Source of the DNA: JAFDZW01 sp035632315
GTDB lineage: Bacteria > Bacteroidota > Ignavibacteria > Palsa-1295
DNA: 57,086 nt
NCBI GenBank assembly: GCA_035632315.1
Contig: DASQGZ010000063.1
Span: 1-57,086 of the forward strand
Reading direction: 5' to 3'
Shown: in pieces, positions 1 to 8,981 of the stretch
Position numbering within the stretch: position 1 is the first letter of the stretch
How the letters are laid out: every line of letters starts with the position of its first letter
Notes under the pieces: generated by a model
What the model was told of the DNA's origin: nothing
The model's input: only the letters and a program-made list of their open reading frames with translations
Databases searched by the model: none
Made by a program: the position numbers and the translations under genes

Positions 1-1
1 C

Positions 2-298
2 GAAGCGATGGCGATGGGCTGCCCGATCATAACAACGCCGATCGGAGCGTCGGGAATAGAGGGTGTTATTAACGGGATGCATGTGATGGTGAGCGAAAAC
101 GCCGATGAATTTGTTAGCACCGGGTTGCGGCTGCTATCTGACGAAAAAGAGCGCGCTTGGCTTGCCAAAAATAGCAGAGCTCTTGTTGAGCGGCGCTATC
201 GTTGGGATCATATCTTTTCATCTTTTGACGACATTATCGAGGGAATTGTGCCGGATTTCTTTAAGGTAGGCACTCTCAAACGAGAGGCGATACAGTAA
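2..298 (+). CDS. Glycosyltransferase family 4, C-terminal fragment (5' end outside window)
   Basis: The reading frame is open from the window edge (codon GAA at position 2) to TAA at 296-298, so only the last 98 codons are present. The visible start of the fragment, EAMAMGCPIITTPIGASGIEG, split here as EAMAMGCP and GASGIEG, is the classic GT4/GT-B nucleotide-sugar-binding signature in which a Glu contacts the donor and a glycine-rich turn follows. The rest (ERAWLAKNSRALVERRY then RWDHIF) matches the usual C-terminal helices of the family. It sits 14 bases before a polyprenyl-phosphate sugar transferase, which fits a role in assembling an exopolysaccharide or O-antigen unit. The sugar donor cannot be told from this part. 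Confidence 0.85.
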   Translation, partial: EAMAMGCPIITTPIGASGIEGVINGMHVMVSENADEFVSTGLRLLSDEKERAWLAKNSRALVERRYRWDHIFSSFDDIIEGIVPDFFKVGTLKREAIQ

Positions 299-312
299 GG
301 GGCAGGATTATA

Positions 313-1755
313 ATGGTACAATCGGCAATAGCACTTCGGGAAAAACATCGCCCGCGGCTCACGCGCTTGCTCGCGCTCGCCGTCGATCTGGCGCTCGTCA
401 ATCTGTCGTTTCAGCTTGCATTTCTCTTGCGGTTTTCGGTATTCGCCATTGGTGCGCCGGCAATTCTCGAAGGCGCTCCGAGCAATATCTATTTGCCGCT
501 CGAACTCTACGTCTCGGGCGCATGGCTTGTGATCTCGGTCGCTGCTCGACTCTACAGCCGGAACTCGGTCACTCCGGCAGGCCGGATCGCCGATCTCTTC
601 AAAGTGCTCGGATTGCTCGCAACGGCAGTGCTTCTATATATCGTTGCGCAAGGCGGGTATAATTTCTATTCGCGGAGCTTCTTGTTCTATTTCTTTCTCT
701 TCAGTTCAAGCGGTCTGGTGATCTTCCGGTTGATATTTAATTCTTCCTCGATGATCAATTCGTCTGAATTTAACAAGCGTGATATTCTCATTATCGGCGC
801 CGGACGAACGGGAGAGAAATTTTATCGCACTGTTTCGACGAATCCGAATTACGGTTATCACGTGATCGGTTTTCTCGATGATAACGGGGTGACGAGCAAA
901 GTGCGGCCGATGATCCTTGGCAAACTTGGCGATCTCGAAACGATCACTGCCGCGCGGCCGGTCGCTGAAGTGGTGATCGCACTTCCGAAAGCGAATGAAG
1001 AGACGATCGCAGCCCTTGTGACGCAATGCGAAGATAAGTGCATCCGCGTGAACGTCATCCCGAACGATTATGCCGCTTTCGAAGGTAAACGTGTGATCGA
1101 AGAAGTCGGTGAGTTTTCACTTGTTCGTATGCGCGAAGCGCCGCTCGATCAGCCGGCGAATAAGATCGCAAAACGGCTGTTCGATATTTTGTTCAGCGCT
1201 GTCATTCTCGTCGTCATTTTCCCGGTACTATTTATCGCAAGCGCGATTCTGATAAAACTCTCATCGAAAGGCCCGGTGTTTTTCAAGCAGCTTCGTACTG
1301 GTGAAGACGGTGCGCCGTTCGTGTGTTATAAATTCCGCACGATGCGAAATCTCGGCCGCGACATTGCCGACAGCGTGCAGGCTGTACCGAACGACCCGCG
1401 CCTAACCTGGATCGGTTCGATCCTGCGCCGCACGAATCTCGATGAGATTCCTCAGTTCTGGAACGTGTTCAAAGGCGATATGTCGGTCGTCGGTCCACGC
1501 CCGCACATGCTCAAGCATACGGAAGATTATCGCAAGATTATCGGCAATTATATGGTGCGTCATTTCGTCAAACCGGGCGTAACCGGCTGGGCACAAGTGA
1601 ACGGACTTCGCGGTGCGACACAAGCGCCGGAAAAAATGGAACGCCGTGTGAAGCATGATGTATATTACATAGAGAATTGGTCGTTCGGCTTCGATCTGGC
1701 GATCATCGGCAAGACGGTCGTGACGATGTTCGAAGGAGATAAGAACGCATACTGA
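313..1755 (+). CDS. Polyprenyl glycosylphosphotransferase (WcaJ/WbaP-like), initiates polysaccharide synthesis
   Basis: This 480-residue membrane enzyme should transfer a sugar-1-phosphate from a nucleotide sugar to undecaprenyl phosphate, the first step of exopolysaccharide or O-antigen assembly. Several hydrophobic segments fill residues 15-150. A Rossmann-like nucleotide-binding domain follows with IIGAGRTGEKF near residue 160. The bacterial sugar transferase domain starts with KRLFDILFSAV near residue 287 and carries the family blocks FFKQLRTGEDG, YKFRTM, LRRTNLDEIPQFWNV, GDMSVVGPRPH and GVTGWAQVNGLRG. The overall length and three-part architecture are normal for the family. It lies between a GT4 enzyme and a HAD phosphatase, overlapping the latter. 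The sugar is unknown; WcaJ-type enzymes use UDP-glucose and WbaP-type enzymes UDP-galactose. Confidence 0.93.
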   Translation: MVQSAIALREKHRPRLTRLLALAVDLALVNLSFQLAFLLRFSVFAIGAPAILEGAPSNIYLPLELYVSGAWLVISVAARLYSRNSVTPAGRIADLFKVLGLLATAVLLYIVAQGGYNFYSRSFLFYFFLFSSSGLVIFRLIFNSSSMINSSEFNKRDILIIGAGRTGEKFYRTVSTNPNYGYHVIGFLDDNGVTSKVRPMILGKLGDLETITAARPVAEVVIALPKANEETIAALVTQCEDKCIRVNVIPNDYAAFEGKRVIEEVGEFSLVRMREAPLDQPANKIAKRLFDILFSAVILVVIFPVLFIASAILIKLSSKGPVFFKQLRTGEDGAPFVCYKFRTMRNLGRDIADSVQAVPNDPRLTWIGSILRRTNLDEIPQFWNVFKGDMSVVGPRPHMLKHTEDYRKIIGNYMVRHFVKPGVTGWAQVNGLRGATQAPEKMERRVKHDVYYIENWSFGFDLAIIGKTVVTMFEGDKNAY

Positions 1756-2273
1756 TGAAGCGCGCAGTTTTTTTCGATCGCGACGGCGTGATCAATGAAC
1801 GGATCCTCGGCGGATATGTCACGAAATGGGATGAGTTCGTCTGGCTTCCCGATGTAGGAGAAACATTGCTTGCCATTAAAGAGAAAGGATATCTTGCGAT
1901 CATCATTTCGAACCAGCGCGGTGTTGGCACCGGTCTTATGACGCAGGAGGCGCTCGACGTACTTCACGAACGAATGCAATCGGAATTGCTCGATACATTC
2001 GGTACTACATTCGATGATATTTTCTATTGCACTGATGCAAATGATAATTCTACGCGGCGCAAACCCTCGCCTGAAATGATCTTTGAAGCGGCAGTAAAAT
2101 GGAATATCGATCTTGCGCTCAGCTGGTTTGTCGGCGATTCTCCGAGCGATATTGAAGCAGGCCGCAAAGCAGGGACACGAACAGCCTTTCTATTAAACGA
2201 TCACGAGATCGCACCCCAAACCGCAACGATCACGCTCCGTCGTCTTGCCGAATTTTCGGCACATTTATCGTAA
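1755..2273 (+). CDS. HAD-IIIA sugar bisphosphatase, GmhB/HisB-N-like
   Basis: A 172-residue haloacid dehalogenase-fold phosphatase. The nucleophile motif FFDRDGVINER opens the protein, with motif II in IISNQRGVGTG, the lysine of motif III in RRKPSPEM, and motif IV as VGDSPSDIEAGRKAG. In known relatives these enzymes remove a phosphate from D-glycero-D-manno-heptose 1,7-bisphosphate (GmhB) or histidinol phosphate. The zinc-binding loop of typical GmhB, which has a CxCRKP end, is absent here: only one cysteine remains in FYCTDANDNSTRRKP. That makes the precise substrate uncertain. The ATG at 1755 shares one base with the TGA of the preceding transferase (TGATG), indicating translational coupling within the polysaccharide locus. 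Confidence 0.85.
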   Translation: MKRAVFFDRDGVINERILGGYVTKWDEFVWLPDVGETLLAIKEKGYLAIIISNQRGVGTGLMTQEALDVLHERMQSELLDTFGTTFDDIFYCTDANDNSTRRKPSPEMIFEAAVKWNIDLALSWFVGDSPSDIEAGRKAGTRTAFLLNDHEIAPQTATITLRRLAEFSAHLS

Positions 2274-2306
2274 GTCACGGAACAGAAGCCATATCCTGAC
2301 GTAATT

Positions 2307-5300
2307 TTGTCTGTTCACAATCATCAATTTAGCAGAGTTTTGCGGAACGTAATTTTTTTTGTTATTATACTGAACGTGCTGTTTATTCATTCAGCCCGTT
2401 CACAATCCCCGCGAGGCTCAATGTGGTTTGCCCCATCTGTTCAGCCGGCAGCCATGAATGAAGATGAATTTGGTTATCTTCATATACCGGATCGTTCGTT
2501 CATCGGCAGCGAAAATATCCGGTCATATTTAGATGATGCAGATGAGACCGATCTTGCTGACGGATATTTGCGGCTGTTATCGCTGGGTTTGTTCGAGCGC
2601 AATCATTTAACGGCAGCCATTGAACTTCTCCGACAAGCTGAACTCCGAAATCCACCGAGCGGCCATGAGAGCGAAACGAAGCTGCTCGCAATTCTTGAAC
2701 AGCTCTCTTCATCCGATCTACAGAAGAAGTATCTTGAAATAATTGCACAGCGCTTTGGTAATATTTCACCCCGCGATCTTGATGACGAGGCGCCGATCAA
2801 AGGGGAGTATTTTTTTTGGTACGCAGAAGTCGAACGCGCGCTTGATAATAACAGAGTCGCTCTTGCATTATATGACAGTGCGCTTTCATTGCCGCTCGCT
2901 TCTGCATATCACGCTCATTCGCTCTACCGCAAAGCTGAGCTTGAAGAACATATTTTACTTTTTGAAGAAGCGCGTCTGGATTACGAACGAGTTGCTCACA
3001 GTCCCGGTGAAGATCCATTTCGGTTTTATGCGCTGATCAAAGAGGCATCATTGCTTCGAGTTCAATCGAAGTACGCACAGCTGCAAGATCAGTTCGCGCT
3101 GGCAAAGCATGTGCTTGCTGAAAATTCGCCATATATTATTACTGACATTCAAAATAGCGGTTACGTAACGGTATTTCTGCCGTTAATACTCGATCCTTCG
3201 CTCCTATCAAAAAGAATTGTCGGTAGTTCGGAGCGAGGGATCGCAAATGATTCATCACATGTGCTGTTTGTCCCTAAATATCCTCAAGTGTATCTTGATA
3301 TTCTTCAGTCATCTGTATATTCGGGGGCGCGGTCGTTCGATTCTTCGCTGCTCATCTTAGATCATGCCGACTCCGTGTTGTCTGCGGCAGATACTACGCA
3401 TTCAAACTCTGATGTCAAAATCCAAACCTATCTGCGTCATCTCATCCGTTTTGAGCGAGGCTGGGCGGCGCTTTCGCAAGGCGACAATCAAAAGGCAGCG
3501 ACGATTTTCACGGCACTTAGTGAAGATGACACAACGTCGCATACGACTTCGCATTTTTCACGGTCGCTCTTCGGATATACCGGAACATTCTATAACGACG
3601 TAAAGCCCGACCGATCTGTCGGCGCTTCAAATGATTCGGGAAGCGGTGAATTATACGACGATATTCCTTCTCGGGCGAAATTTTATGCCGGCATAGCGCT
3701 CTACCGAGCCGGTAAGCTTGAACATGCGCGCGATATATTGACTGAGCTTTCTCAGGATGAGTCGGCAATCTATTCCGACAAAGCACGCTATCATCTGGCG
3801 CTTGTCGAGTTCGAAAGTAAACACACACTGCAAGCCGAAGCACTGCTCGAACCTGTTGCAACACACCGGACACGGGCAGGGGTCTATTCCGCGATCTTAC
3901 TCGGCGACATCCATTATCGAAAAGGAAATTTTGCTCGTGCGGCAGAGTATTTCGGTTTTGCGCTCGCTAATCTGTCGTCATGCGATACGCTGCTTGCAGC
4001 AGTGAGTTCGCTCGAACGCGGCTTATCGCTTGTCGCGCTCGGCGGGTGGAGCGAAGCAGAACGCGATCTTGCAAAATTTATTTCGCTTTCAACGCTGCGT
4101 TCGCCCGGCCTCGACGAAGGGCTGTTCTGGTATGGCAGAGCGCTGCTTCGTGTTGACAGCGTCGAAGAGGCGCGATACATTTTTAAACGTCTTCTTGATG
4201 AGTATCCGAAGAGTGAACGACTTATTGATGTTGAATACGGCTATGCATGGTCGCTCTTTCGCAGCGGTCATTATCCCGAAGCCGACCGCGAATTTGCAGC
4301 AGTGATGAAACTCGATTCGATCACCAGGTATGCCTATGATGCGCTTTCACGGCGAGGCGATGCGCAATATGCAGCGGGTGCTCTTATTAGATCAGCAAAA
4401 ATATATAATCTTGCAGTTGACCGCCCGACGTTCGATGATTATCGCACAGCGCGTTCGATGTTTCAGCTTGGCGTTATTCGCATGCGCTCAGACAGCGCTC
4501 GTTCGGCGATCAGCGCATTTCAATATATTATCAATAAATTGCCTGAAAGCGATCTACTTGATCGCTGCCTATATAATATCGCCGTTTGCGCATTCGCGAT
4601 CAATCTGGATGATCGAGCGAACGAAGCGGTAGCGCAGCTTACAAAAAAATACACCTCGTCGCCGTATGTACCCAAAGCCGAGTATCTGTTGGCAGATCGG
4701 CGGGAGCGAACAGGTGATCTGAGTGGTGCGTACCAAGCATATCGCCGCGTGACGAAGCTTTATCCTGCTGCGCCGGAGTTTAAACCTTCTGTATTTGGTG
4801 CATTATCATCGCTTGAAGGTCTCGAACGATATGACGAAGCAGTAGCGCTTGCCGATTCGATCTATAATAAATATAATGCCGCTCCGTTTGCATCGGAACT
4901 GCTCTATAAAAAAGGCGAGATCGAATTTAATGCCGAAGACCCGGGCGCTGCAAAGAAAACATTCGAATCGTTTTGTAAGAAATACGAGCACGACACGCTC
5001 TATCCAATGGCACAATTAATGATCGCCAGAAGCATTTTGGCAGACAAAGGGTCTCATAGTGATGCACGAGCAATACTAAATAATATCATACAGAAATATT
5101 CTCATTCCGATGCCGCGCCGTTTTCGTATCTTGATTTGGCACGGCTGGCAAAAAAAGATTCTCCGGACGAAGCACCGATGTTCTATAGAAACGCGTTCGA
5201 TATACAGTATTATTCGAGCGAAGCGGCGCCACGCGCAATGTATGAATATGCGGTATATCTTCGCGACGGATTACAAAATTCTGATTCTGCGAATGCCGTC

Positions 5301-5747
5301 TTTGATGAATTAACCAAACGATATTTTATCGAAACATCCATCGGTGCGAAAGCCGAGATGCAGGTTGTTGCTGCATTGCTAGCAAATGGCGAACGCAGCA
5401 AAGCGATCGCGCGGCTTGAAAGAATCTCTGCGGCGCATACTGACGATAATATTGGCGCGTCAGCAACGCTCGATCTTGCCGATCAATATTTTCAGGCCGG
5501 TTCGATAAAAAAAGCATTCGATACGTACGAACATTTGCGCGATGTGTACGATCTCGGCCCCGACGAACTCGGCCGTGCATATCTCGGCTCTGCTCATTCG
5601 ATGCTGAGGCTTGCCGAGAAGAAGAAGGCAGTCGCATTACTTCACATGATGAGAACCGTTCGCGGCATTAGCGTCGCTCGCCGCGCGCAGGCAGAACAGT
5701 TGCTCGCAACATTACTGCCGGCGAAGAAAAAGAGATCGCGAAAATAA
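2307..5747 (+). CDS. Large exported tetratricopeptide-repeat protein
   Basis: A 1146-residue protein starting at a TTG codon. This start keeps a signal peptide with core VIFFVIILNVLFIHSARSQ; the first in-frame ATG would remove it. After the signal the whole chain is alpha-helical TPR-type repeats, for example ARFYAGIALYRAGKLEHARDI written here in its parts KFYAGIALYRAGKLEHA, YHLALVEFESKH, FWYGRALLRVDSVEEA and YGYAWSLFRSGHYPEADREF, with repeats continuing to near residue 1130. The tail KKKRSRK is basic. Such giant periplasmic TPR proteins act as scaffolds for envelope assembly or protein contacts. No enzymatic domain is visible. It lies 33 bases after the HAD phosphatase. A cellular role cannot be assigned. 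Confidence 0.85.
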   Translation: MSVHNHQFSRVLRNVIFFVIILNVLFIHSARSQSPRGSMWFAPSVQPAAMNEDEFGYLHIPDRSFIGSENIRSYLDDADETDLADGYLRLLSLGLFERNHLTAAIELLRQAELRNPPSGHESETKLLAILEQLSSSDLQKKYLEIIAQRFGNISPRDLDDEAPIKGEYFFWYAEVERALDNNRVALALYDSALSLPLASAYHAHSLYRKAELEEHILLFEEARLDYERVAHSPGEDPFRFYALIKEASLLRVQSKYAQLQDQFALAKHVLAENSPYIITDIQNSGYVTVFLPLILDPSLLSKRIVGSSERGIANDSSHVLFVPKYPQVYLDILQSSVYSGARSFDSSLLILDHADSVLSAADTTHSNSDVKIQTYLRHLIRFERGWAALSQGDNQKAATIFTALSEDDTTSHTTSHFSRSLFGYTGTFYNDVKPDRSVGASNDSGSGELYDDIPSRAKFYAGIALYRAGKLEHARDILTELSQDESAIYSDKARYHLALVEFESKHTLQAEALLEPVATHRTRAGVYSAILLGDIHYRKGNFARAAEYFGFALANLSSCDTLLAAVSSLERGLSLVALGGWSEAERDLAKFISLSTLRSPGLDEGLFWYGRALLRVDSVEEARYIFKRLLDEYPKSERLIDVEYGYAWSLFRSGHYPEADREFAAVMKLDSITRYAYDALSRRGDAQYAAGALIRSAKIYNLAVDRPTFDDYRTARSMFQLGVIRMRSDSARSAISAFQYIINKLPESDLLDRCLYNIAVCAFAINLDDRANEAVAQLTKKYTSSPYVPKAEYLLADRRERTGDLSGAYQAYRRVTKLYPAAPEFKPSVFGALSSLEGLERYDEAVALADSIYNKYNAAPFASELLYKKGEIEFNAEDPGAAKKTFESFCKKYEHDTLYPMAQLMIARSILADKGSHSDARAILNNIIQKYSHSDAAPFSYLDLARLAKKDSPDEAPMFYRNAFDIQYYSSEAAPRAMYEYAVYLRDGLQNSDSANAVFDELTKRYFIETSIGAKAEMQVVAALLANGERSKAIARLERISAAHTDDNIGASATLDLADQYFQAGSIKKAFDTYEHLRDVYDLGPDELGRAYLGSAHSMLRLAEKKKAVALLHMMRTVRGISVARRAQAEQLLATLLPAKKKRSRK

Positions 5748-5755
5748 TTTTGTAT

Positions 5756-7561
5756 TTAATATAATTCTGCCGTTTGTTTTACGCTGCTGCCGGAGCCTTT
5801 GACTTTCCAGAGTGCAATGTCATAACCCGGGCGGTACGCATTAAACTCAACTCCGTCGAAGCGGTTCACCCAACCGGTCGGATTTTCCGGGACCCACATA
5901 ATTGCTTCGGGCTGCTCTTCGTAAAGCACCTGCTGAAATTCTTTTTGGAGTGCATAACGCTTTTGATCATCAAGCTCGGAGCGGATCGCATCGAGCAGAT
6001 GATCGGCACGAGCGCTTTTCCAGCCGTCATAATTTGAGCCGCGATTGAGCGCTTGAGAAGAATGGTAGAGTTGATAACTGTCATTCTCGAAGGGATCGCT
6101 CTGCCAAGAGCCATAGCGTGCATCGAACTCGTGATCGCGCAAGCGGTTGAGAAATACCGACCATTCGATCGCTTGCACTTCAGCTTTGATACCGACCTTG
6201 CGCATTGCCTCAGTGATGATGAGCAATATTTGCTTGCGCGTTTCGTTGCCGACATTCACTAAAAATGTAAATGAAAACGGTACCGATTTACCATCAACGA
6301 CTTTATCAAGAATGCCATCGCCGTCGTGGTCTTCCCATCCTGCTTCTTTAAGCAGTAGCTTCGCAGTATCCGGGTTAAACGAGATCAGCGGCAGGTTTGG
6401 GTTATATTCCGGCTTTCCGAAAAATACGGGTGATTGCGATAATCTGCCGAGACCGAAAAGGACTTTATTTAAAATAGTCTGACGATCGATCAAATGAGCA
6501 AGAGCCAGACGAACCTTCGCGTCGCGGAAATACGGGCGGTCGAGATTCCATCCGATGAGAGAGTATGCCGGCAGCGGGAATGTCGTCTTCGAAAGATATT
6601 TCATTTGTGTAGTATCGATCTTGACGTAATACGGCGGCTGAATGAAACCCATCACATCAATGTCGCGTGCTTTGAGCGCGGTGATCGCGGCACTCCAATC
6701 ACTAATGATCTTATAAATTAACTGATCGGGATACGCGGCACCGTATTGCGAACCCCCTTTATTCGTATAGAAAGTGTTTCGTTCGAGAGTGATATGGTCG
6801 TTGGTCGCCCATTGCTTAAGTTTGTATGGGCCGGAGCCAATAATAAATTTTGGATCGCGGTTGCGCTCCGGCTGTGTGAACCAGTCGGCGTATCCGCGCA
6901 TTGCCGGATTTACCTGCATCGTGGCAAGCTTTGCGCTGTCAATATCGCTCGCTGCGTTTTTCTCGACGATCGATGCAATATCATCCCAGCTATATTTATC
7001 CGTCAGTCCCTTCGGATCGAAAATATGTTTTGGTAAAATATAGAGCACATCGCCGAATGCCGCTTGCTTTGTTAAATAATATGCTTTCCACATTTTAAAA
7101 CGAATGCGGTACGGATCGCCATCGATCAGTTCGGCGCTGTGAATGTAATCGACGTACACTCGTTTTTGCGCGCTTTGTGTGTTGAGCGGATTCTTTAAGG
7201 CTTTAAGCGAAAAAATGACATCATTACCGGTCATCTCGATACCGTCAGCGAATTTAATGCCTTTGCGAAGGCGAAAATCGAATTGCATGTGATCGGCAGA
7301 TTCGATCGGCAATGAATCTGCAAGCCACGGAATCGTATATTGCATCGTTTTCGGATCAATGCGAATGAGCCGCTCGAAGACCGCTTCTTCGGTGTAGGTT
7401 TCGTCCGCGCCCGACGAATTGAACGGATTAAGACCTTCAAGATCGGAAAGAATATGTTTAACGACACGATTCTCACCCATTTGTTCTTTTTTCGAACAGC
7501 CGGCGATAATGATAACCGGGAGGAAAATCGTTACGAATAAATATCGGGAAAAAGTGTTCAT
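5756..7561 (-). CDS. Peptide/nickel-type ABC transporter substrate-binding lipoprotein (SBP_bac_5)
   Basis: A 601-residue extracytoplasmic solute-binding protein of the DppA/OppA/NikA class. The ATG at 7561 is preferred over a GTG two codons upstream. The lipobox IIAGC near residue 21 predicts a lipid-anchored protein. Family landmarks include LEGLNPFNSSGADETY, YTIPWLADSLP, FRLRKGIKFADGIEMTGNDV, IGSGPYKLKQW, VRLALAHLIDRQTI and a C-terminal EAIMWVPENPTGW segment. It would capture an oligopeptide or similar ligand and deliver it to a permease. No permease or ATPase gene lies nearby, so its transporter partner must be encoded elsewhere. It is convergent with the preceding TPR gene, the two stops being 8 bases apart. 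Confidence 0.93.
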   Translation of the reverse strand: MNTFSRYLFVTIFLPVIIIAGCSKKEQMGENRVVKHILSDLEGLNPFNSSGADETYTEEAVFERLIRIDPKTMQYTIPWLADSLPIESADHMQFDFRLRKGIKFADGIEMTGNDVIFSLKALKNPLNTQSAQKRVYVDYIHSAELIDGDPYRIRFKMWKAYYLTKQAAFGDVLYILPKHIFDPKGLTDKYSWDDIASIVEKNAASDIDSAKLATMQVNPAMRGYADWFTQPERNRDPKFIIGSGPYKLKQWATNDHITLERNTFYTNKGGSQYGAAYPDQLIYKIISDWSAAITALKARDIDVMGFIQPPYYVKIDTTQMKYLSKTTFPLPAYSLIGWNLDRPYFRDAKVRLALAHLIDRQTILNKVLFGLGRLSQSPVFFGKPEYNPNLPLISFNPDTAKLLLKEAGWEDHDGDGILDKVVDGKSVPFSFTFLVNVGNETRKQILLIITEAMRKVGIKAEVQAIEWSVFLNRLRDHEFDARYGSWQSDPFENDSYQLYHSSQALNRGSNYDGWKSARADHLLDAIRSELDDQKRYALQKEFQQVLYEEQPEAIMWVPENPTGWVNRFDGVEFNAYRPGYDIALWKVKGSGSSVKQTAELY

Positions 7562-7636
7562 ATACACGAGATTGATGAATACGGTAGAATGTATTCTCGA
7601 GTGTATTTAGTTCGTTAGTTCTTTACTTGTAATCCG

Positions 7637-7930
7637 ATGAAGTTTTTTTTGATCAATACCAGACCGTTGCAGCCGCTCGATGTTGTTGAAAAAAATACAC
7701 CTGCGCACCGCGCGTATTTGCGTACACAATACGAAGCCGGGATCATGCTCTTGAGCGGTCCGCGCGTGCCGCGAACCGGCGGTGTGCTGATCGCACAAGC
7801 TGACGACATTACCGCGATAGAAAAAATGGTCGCCGCCGACCCATTCAACACAACCGGCACAATGCAATATGAGATCGTCGAGTTTGCGCCAACGTTGTGG
7901 GCGGAACAATTAAAGCCGATATTCGAATAA
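7637..7930 (+). CDS. YciI-family protein
   Basis: A 97-residue protein of the YCII superfamily, a ferredoxin-like dimeric fold. It shows the N-terminal beta strand KFFLINTRP, a helix PAHRAYLRTQYEAG, then LLSGPRVPRTGGVLIAQ and ADDITAIEKMVAADPF, the usual order in this family. Some members are hydrolases or dehydrochlorinases but most are uncharacterised. It is divergent from the peptide-binding lipoprotein and ends 6 bases before the DUF58 gene, so the two are probably co-transcribed. The substrate is unknown. Confidence 0.85.
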   Translation: MKFFLINTRPLQPLDVVEKNTPAHRAYLRTQYEAGIMLLSGPRVPRTGGVLIAQADDITAIEKMVAADPFNTTGTMQYEIVEFAPTLWAEQLKPIFE

Positions 7931-7936
7931 GAGTTA

Positions 7937-8848
7937 ATGCCGCAAACTCTTGAAGCCCAGGATTACCTCCGTCCCGAGATCGCATCGTCGCTCGGAAATA
8001 TGGAGCTTGTAGCACGATTCGTCGTAGAAGGCTTCATCACCGGCTTACATAAATCGCCTTATCACGGATTCTCCGTTGAGTTCGCCGAACACCGTCCGTA
8101 TTTACCGGGTGATCCGATCAGAGATATAGACTGGAAGCTCTTCGCCCGCACCGATCGCTATTACATAAAGCAGTTCGAAGAGGAGACGAATTTAAAAGCG
8201 CATATTGTTGTCGATGCATCGAAGTCGATGAACTATACGAGCGACCCGAAGCGCATCACGAAATATCGGTATGCGACGATCCTTGCGGCAGCGCTTGCAT
8301 ATTTACTTTCTCGTCAGCAGGATGCCGTCGGCCTTGCGATCTTCGACGAAACCGTGCGCGTGTTTTTCCCGGCACGGCTGAAAGCAAGTTACCTGCGCGA
8401 GATGCTCAAAGTCCTCCAACAAACCGAGCCCTCCAATGCAACGAGTACACAACGTGTGCTTCGAAATATCCTTGAACGCATCAAACGCCGCGGACTCGTT
8501 ATTGTCATCAGCGATTTTCTCGATGAGCCGCAGGAGATCATTACATCGCTGAAGCTGCTGCGTCACGCCGGTCACGAAGTCATCTCGTTTCAAGTGCTCG
8601 ATCCGGTCGAGCGCACCCTTGCCCTGGGCGCCAGCGATGCGACGATCTACGATCTCGAAAGCGGTGACTTCATCAAGACGCAGCCGTATCAGTTGCAGGA
8701 AAGTTATAAAACGGCAGTCAGTAATTATCTCGAAGAACTATGTACGTCGCTCGCCGCCGAGCAGATCGATCACGTCGTTCTTGAAACGACAACTCCATTC
8801 GATAGAGCATTGACAGAATATTTTTATAAAAGACAGATGATCGGTTGA
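7937..8848 (+). CDS. DUF58 domain protein (von Willebrand A-like)
   Basis: A 303-residue protein with the DUF58 signature FAEHRPYLPGDPIRDIDWKLFART at residues 49-72, given here as YLPGDPIRDIDWKLFART. It is followed by a von Willebrand factor A-like fold with a MIDAS-type DASKSM motif near residue 96, and LVIVISDFLDEP near residue 190. DUF58 proteins usually stand next to a MoxR AAA+ ATPase and are thought to work with it in assembling or maturing envelope or metal-containing complexes. No MoxR gene is within this window, so the partner is encoded elsewhere or missing. No membrane segment is visible. Start ATG lies 6 bases after the yciI-like stop. Confidence 0.92.
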   Translation: MPQTLEAQDYLRPEIASSLGNMELVARFVVEGFITGLHKSPYHGFSVEFAEHRPYLPGDPIRDIDWKLFARTDRYYIKQFEEETNLKAHIVVDASKSMNYTSDPKRITKYRYATILAAALAYLLSRQQDAVGLAIFDETVRVFFPARLKASYLREMLKVLQQTEPSNATSTQRVLRNILERIKRRGLVIVISDFLDEPQEIITSLKLLRHAGHEVISFQVLDPVERTLALGASDATIYDLESGDFIKTQPYQLQESYKTAVSNYLEELCTSLAAEQIDHVVLETTTPFDRALTEYFYKRQMIG

Positions 8849-8911
8849 AGGATGTAAAATGAAAATGTAAAATTTAGCCCTGAGTCAACCCTAATTCTTT
8901 TGCATTCGCCT

Positions 8912-8948
8912 TTGACAATTTCATTCAAACATTTGTTATATAACTTTC
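8912..8948 (+). promoter_or_regulatory. Putative promoter of fumC
   Basis: TTGACA at 8912-8917 is followed by TTATAT at 8936-8941 (18-base spacing) and by TAACTTTC at 8941-8948, which resembles the Bacteroidota -7 box TAnnTTTG. The fumC ATG is at 8982. Sequence match only. Confidence 0.45.
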
Positions 8949-8981
8949 TCAATTCTGCATTCATAATTTTCAATTCAAAAA

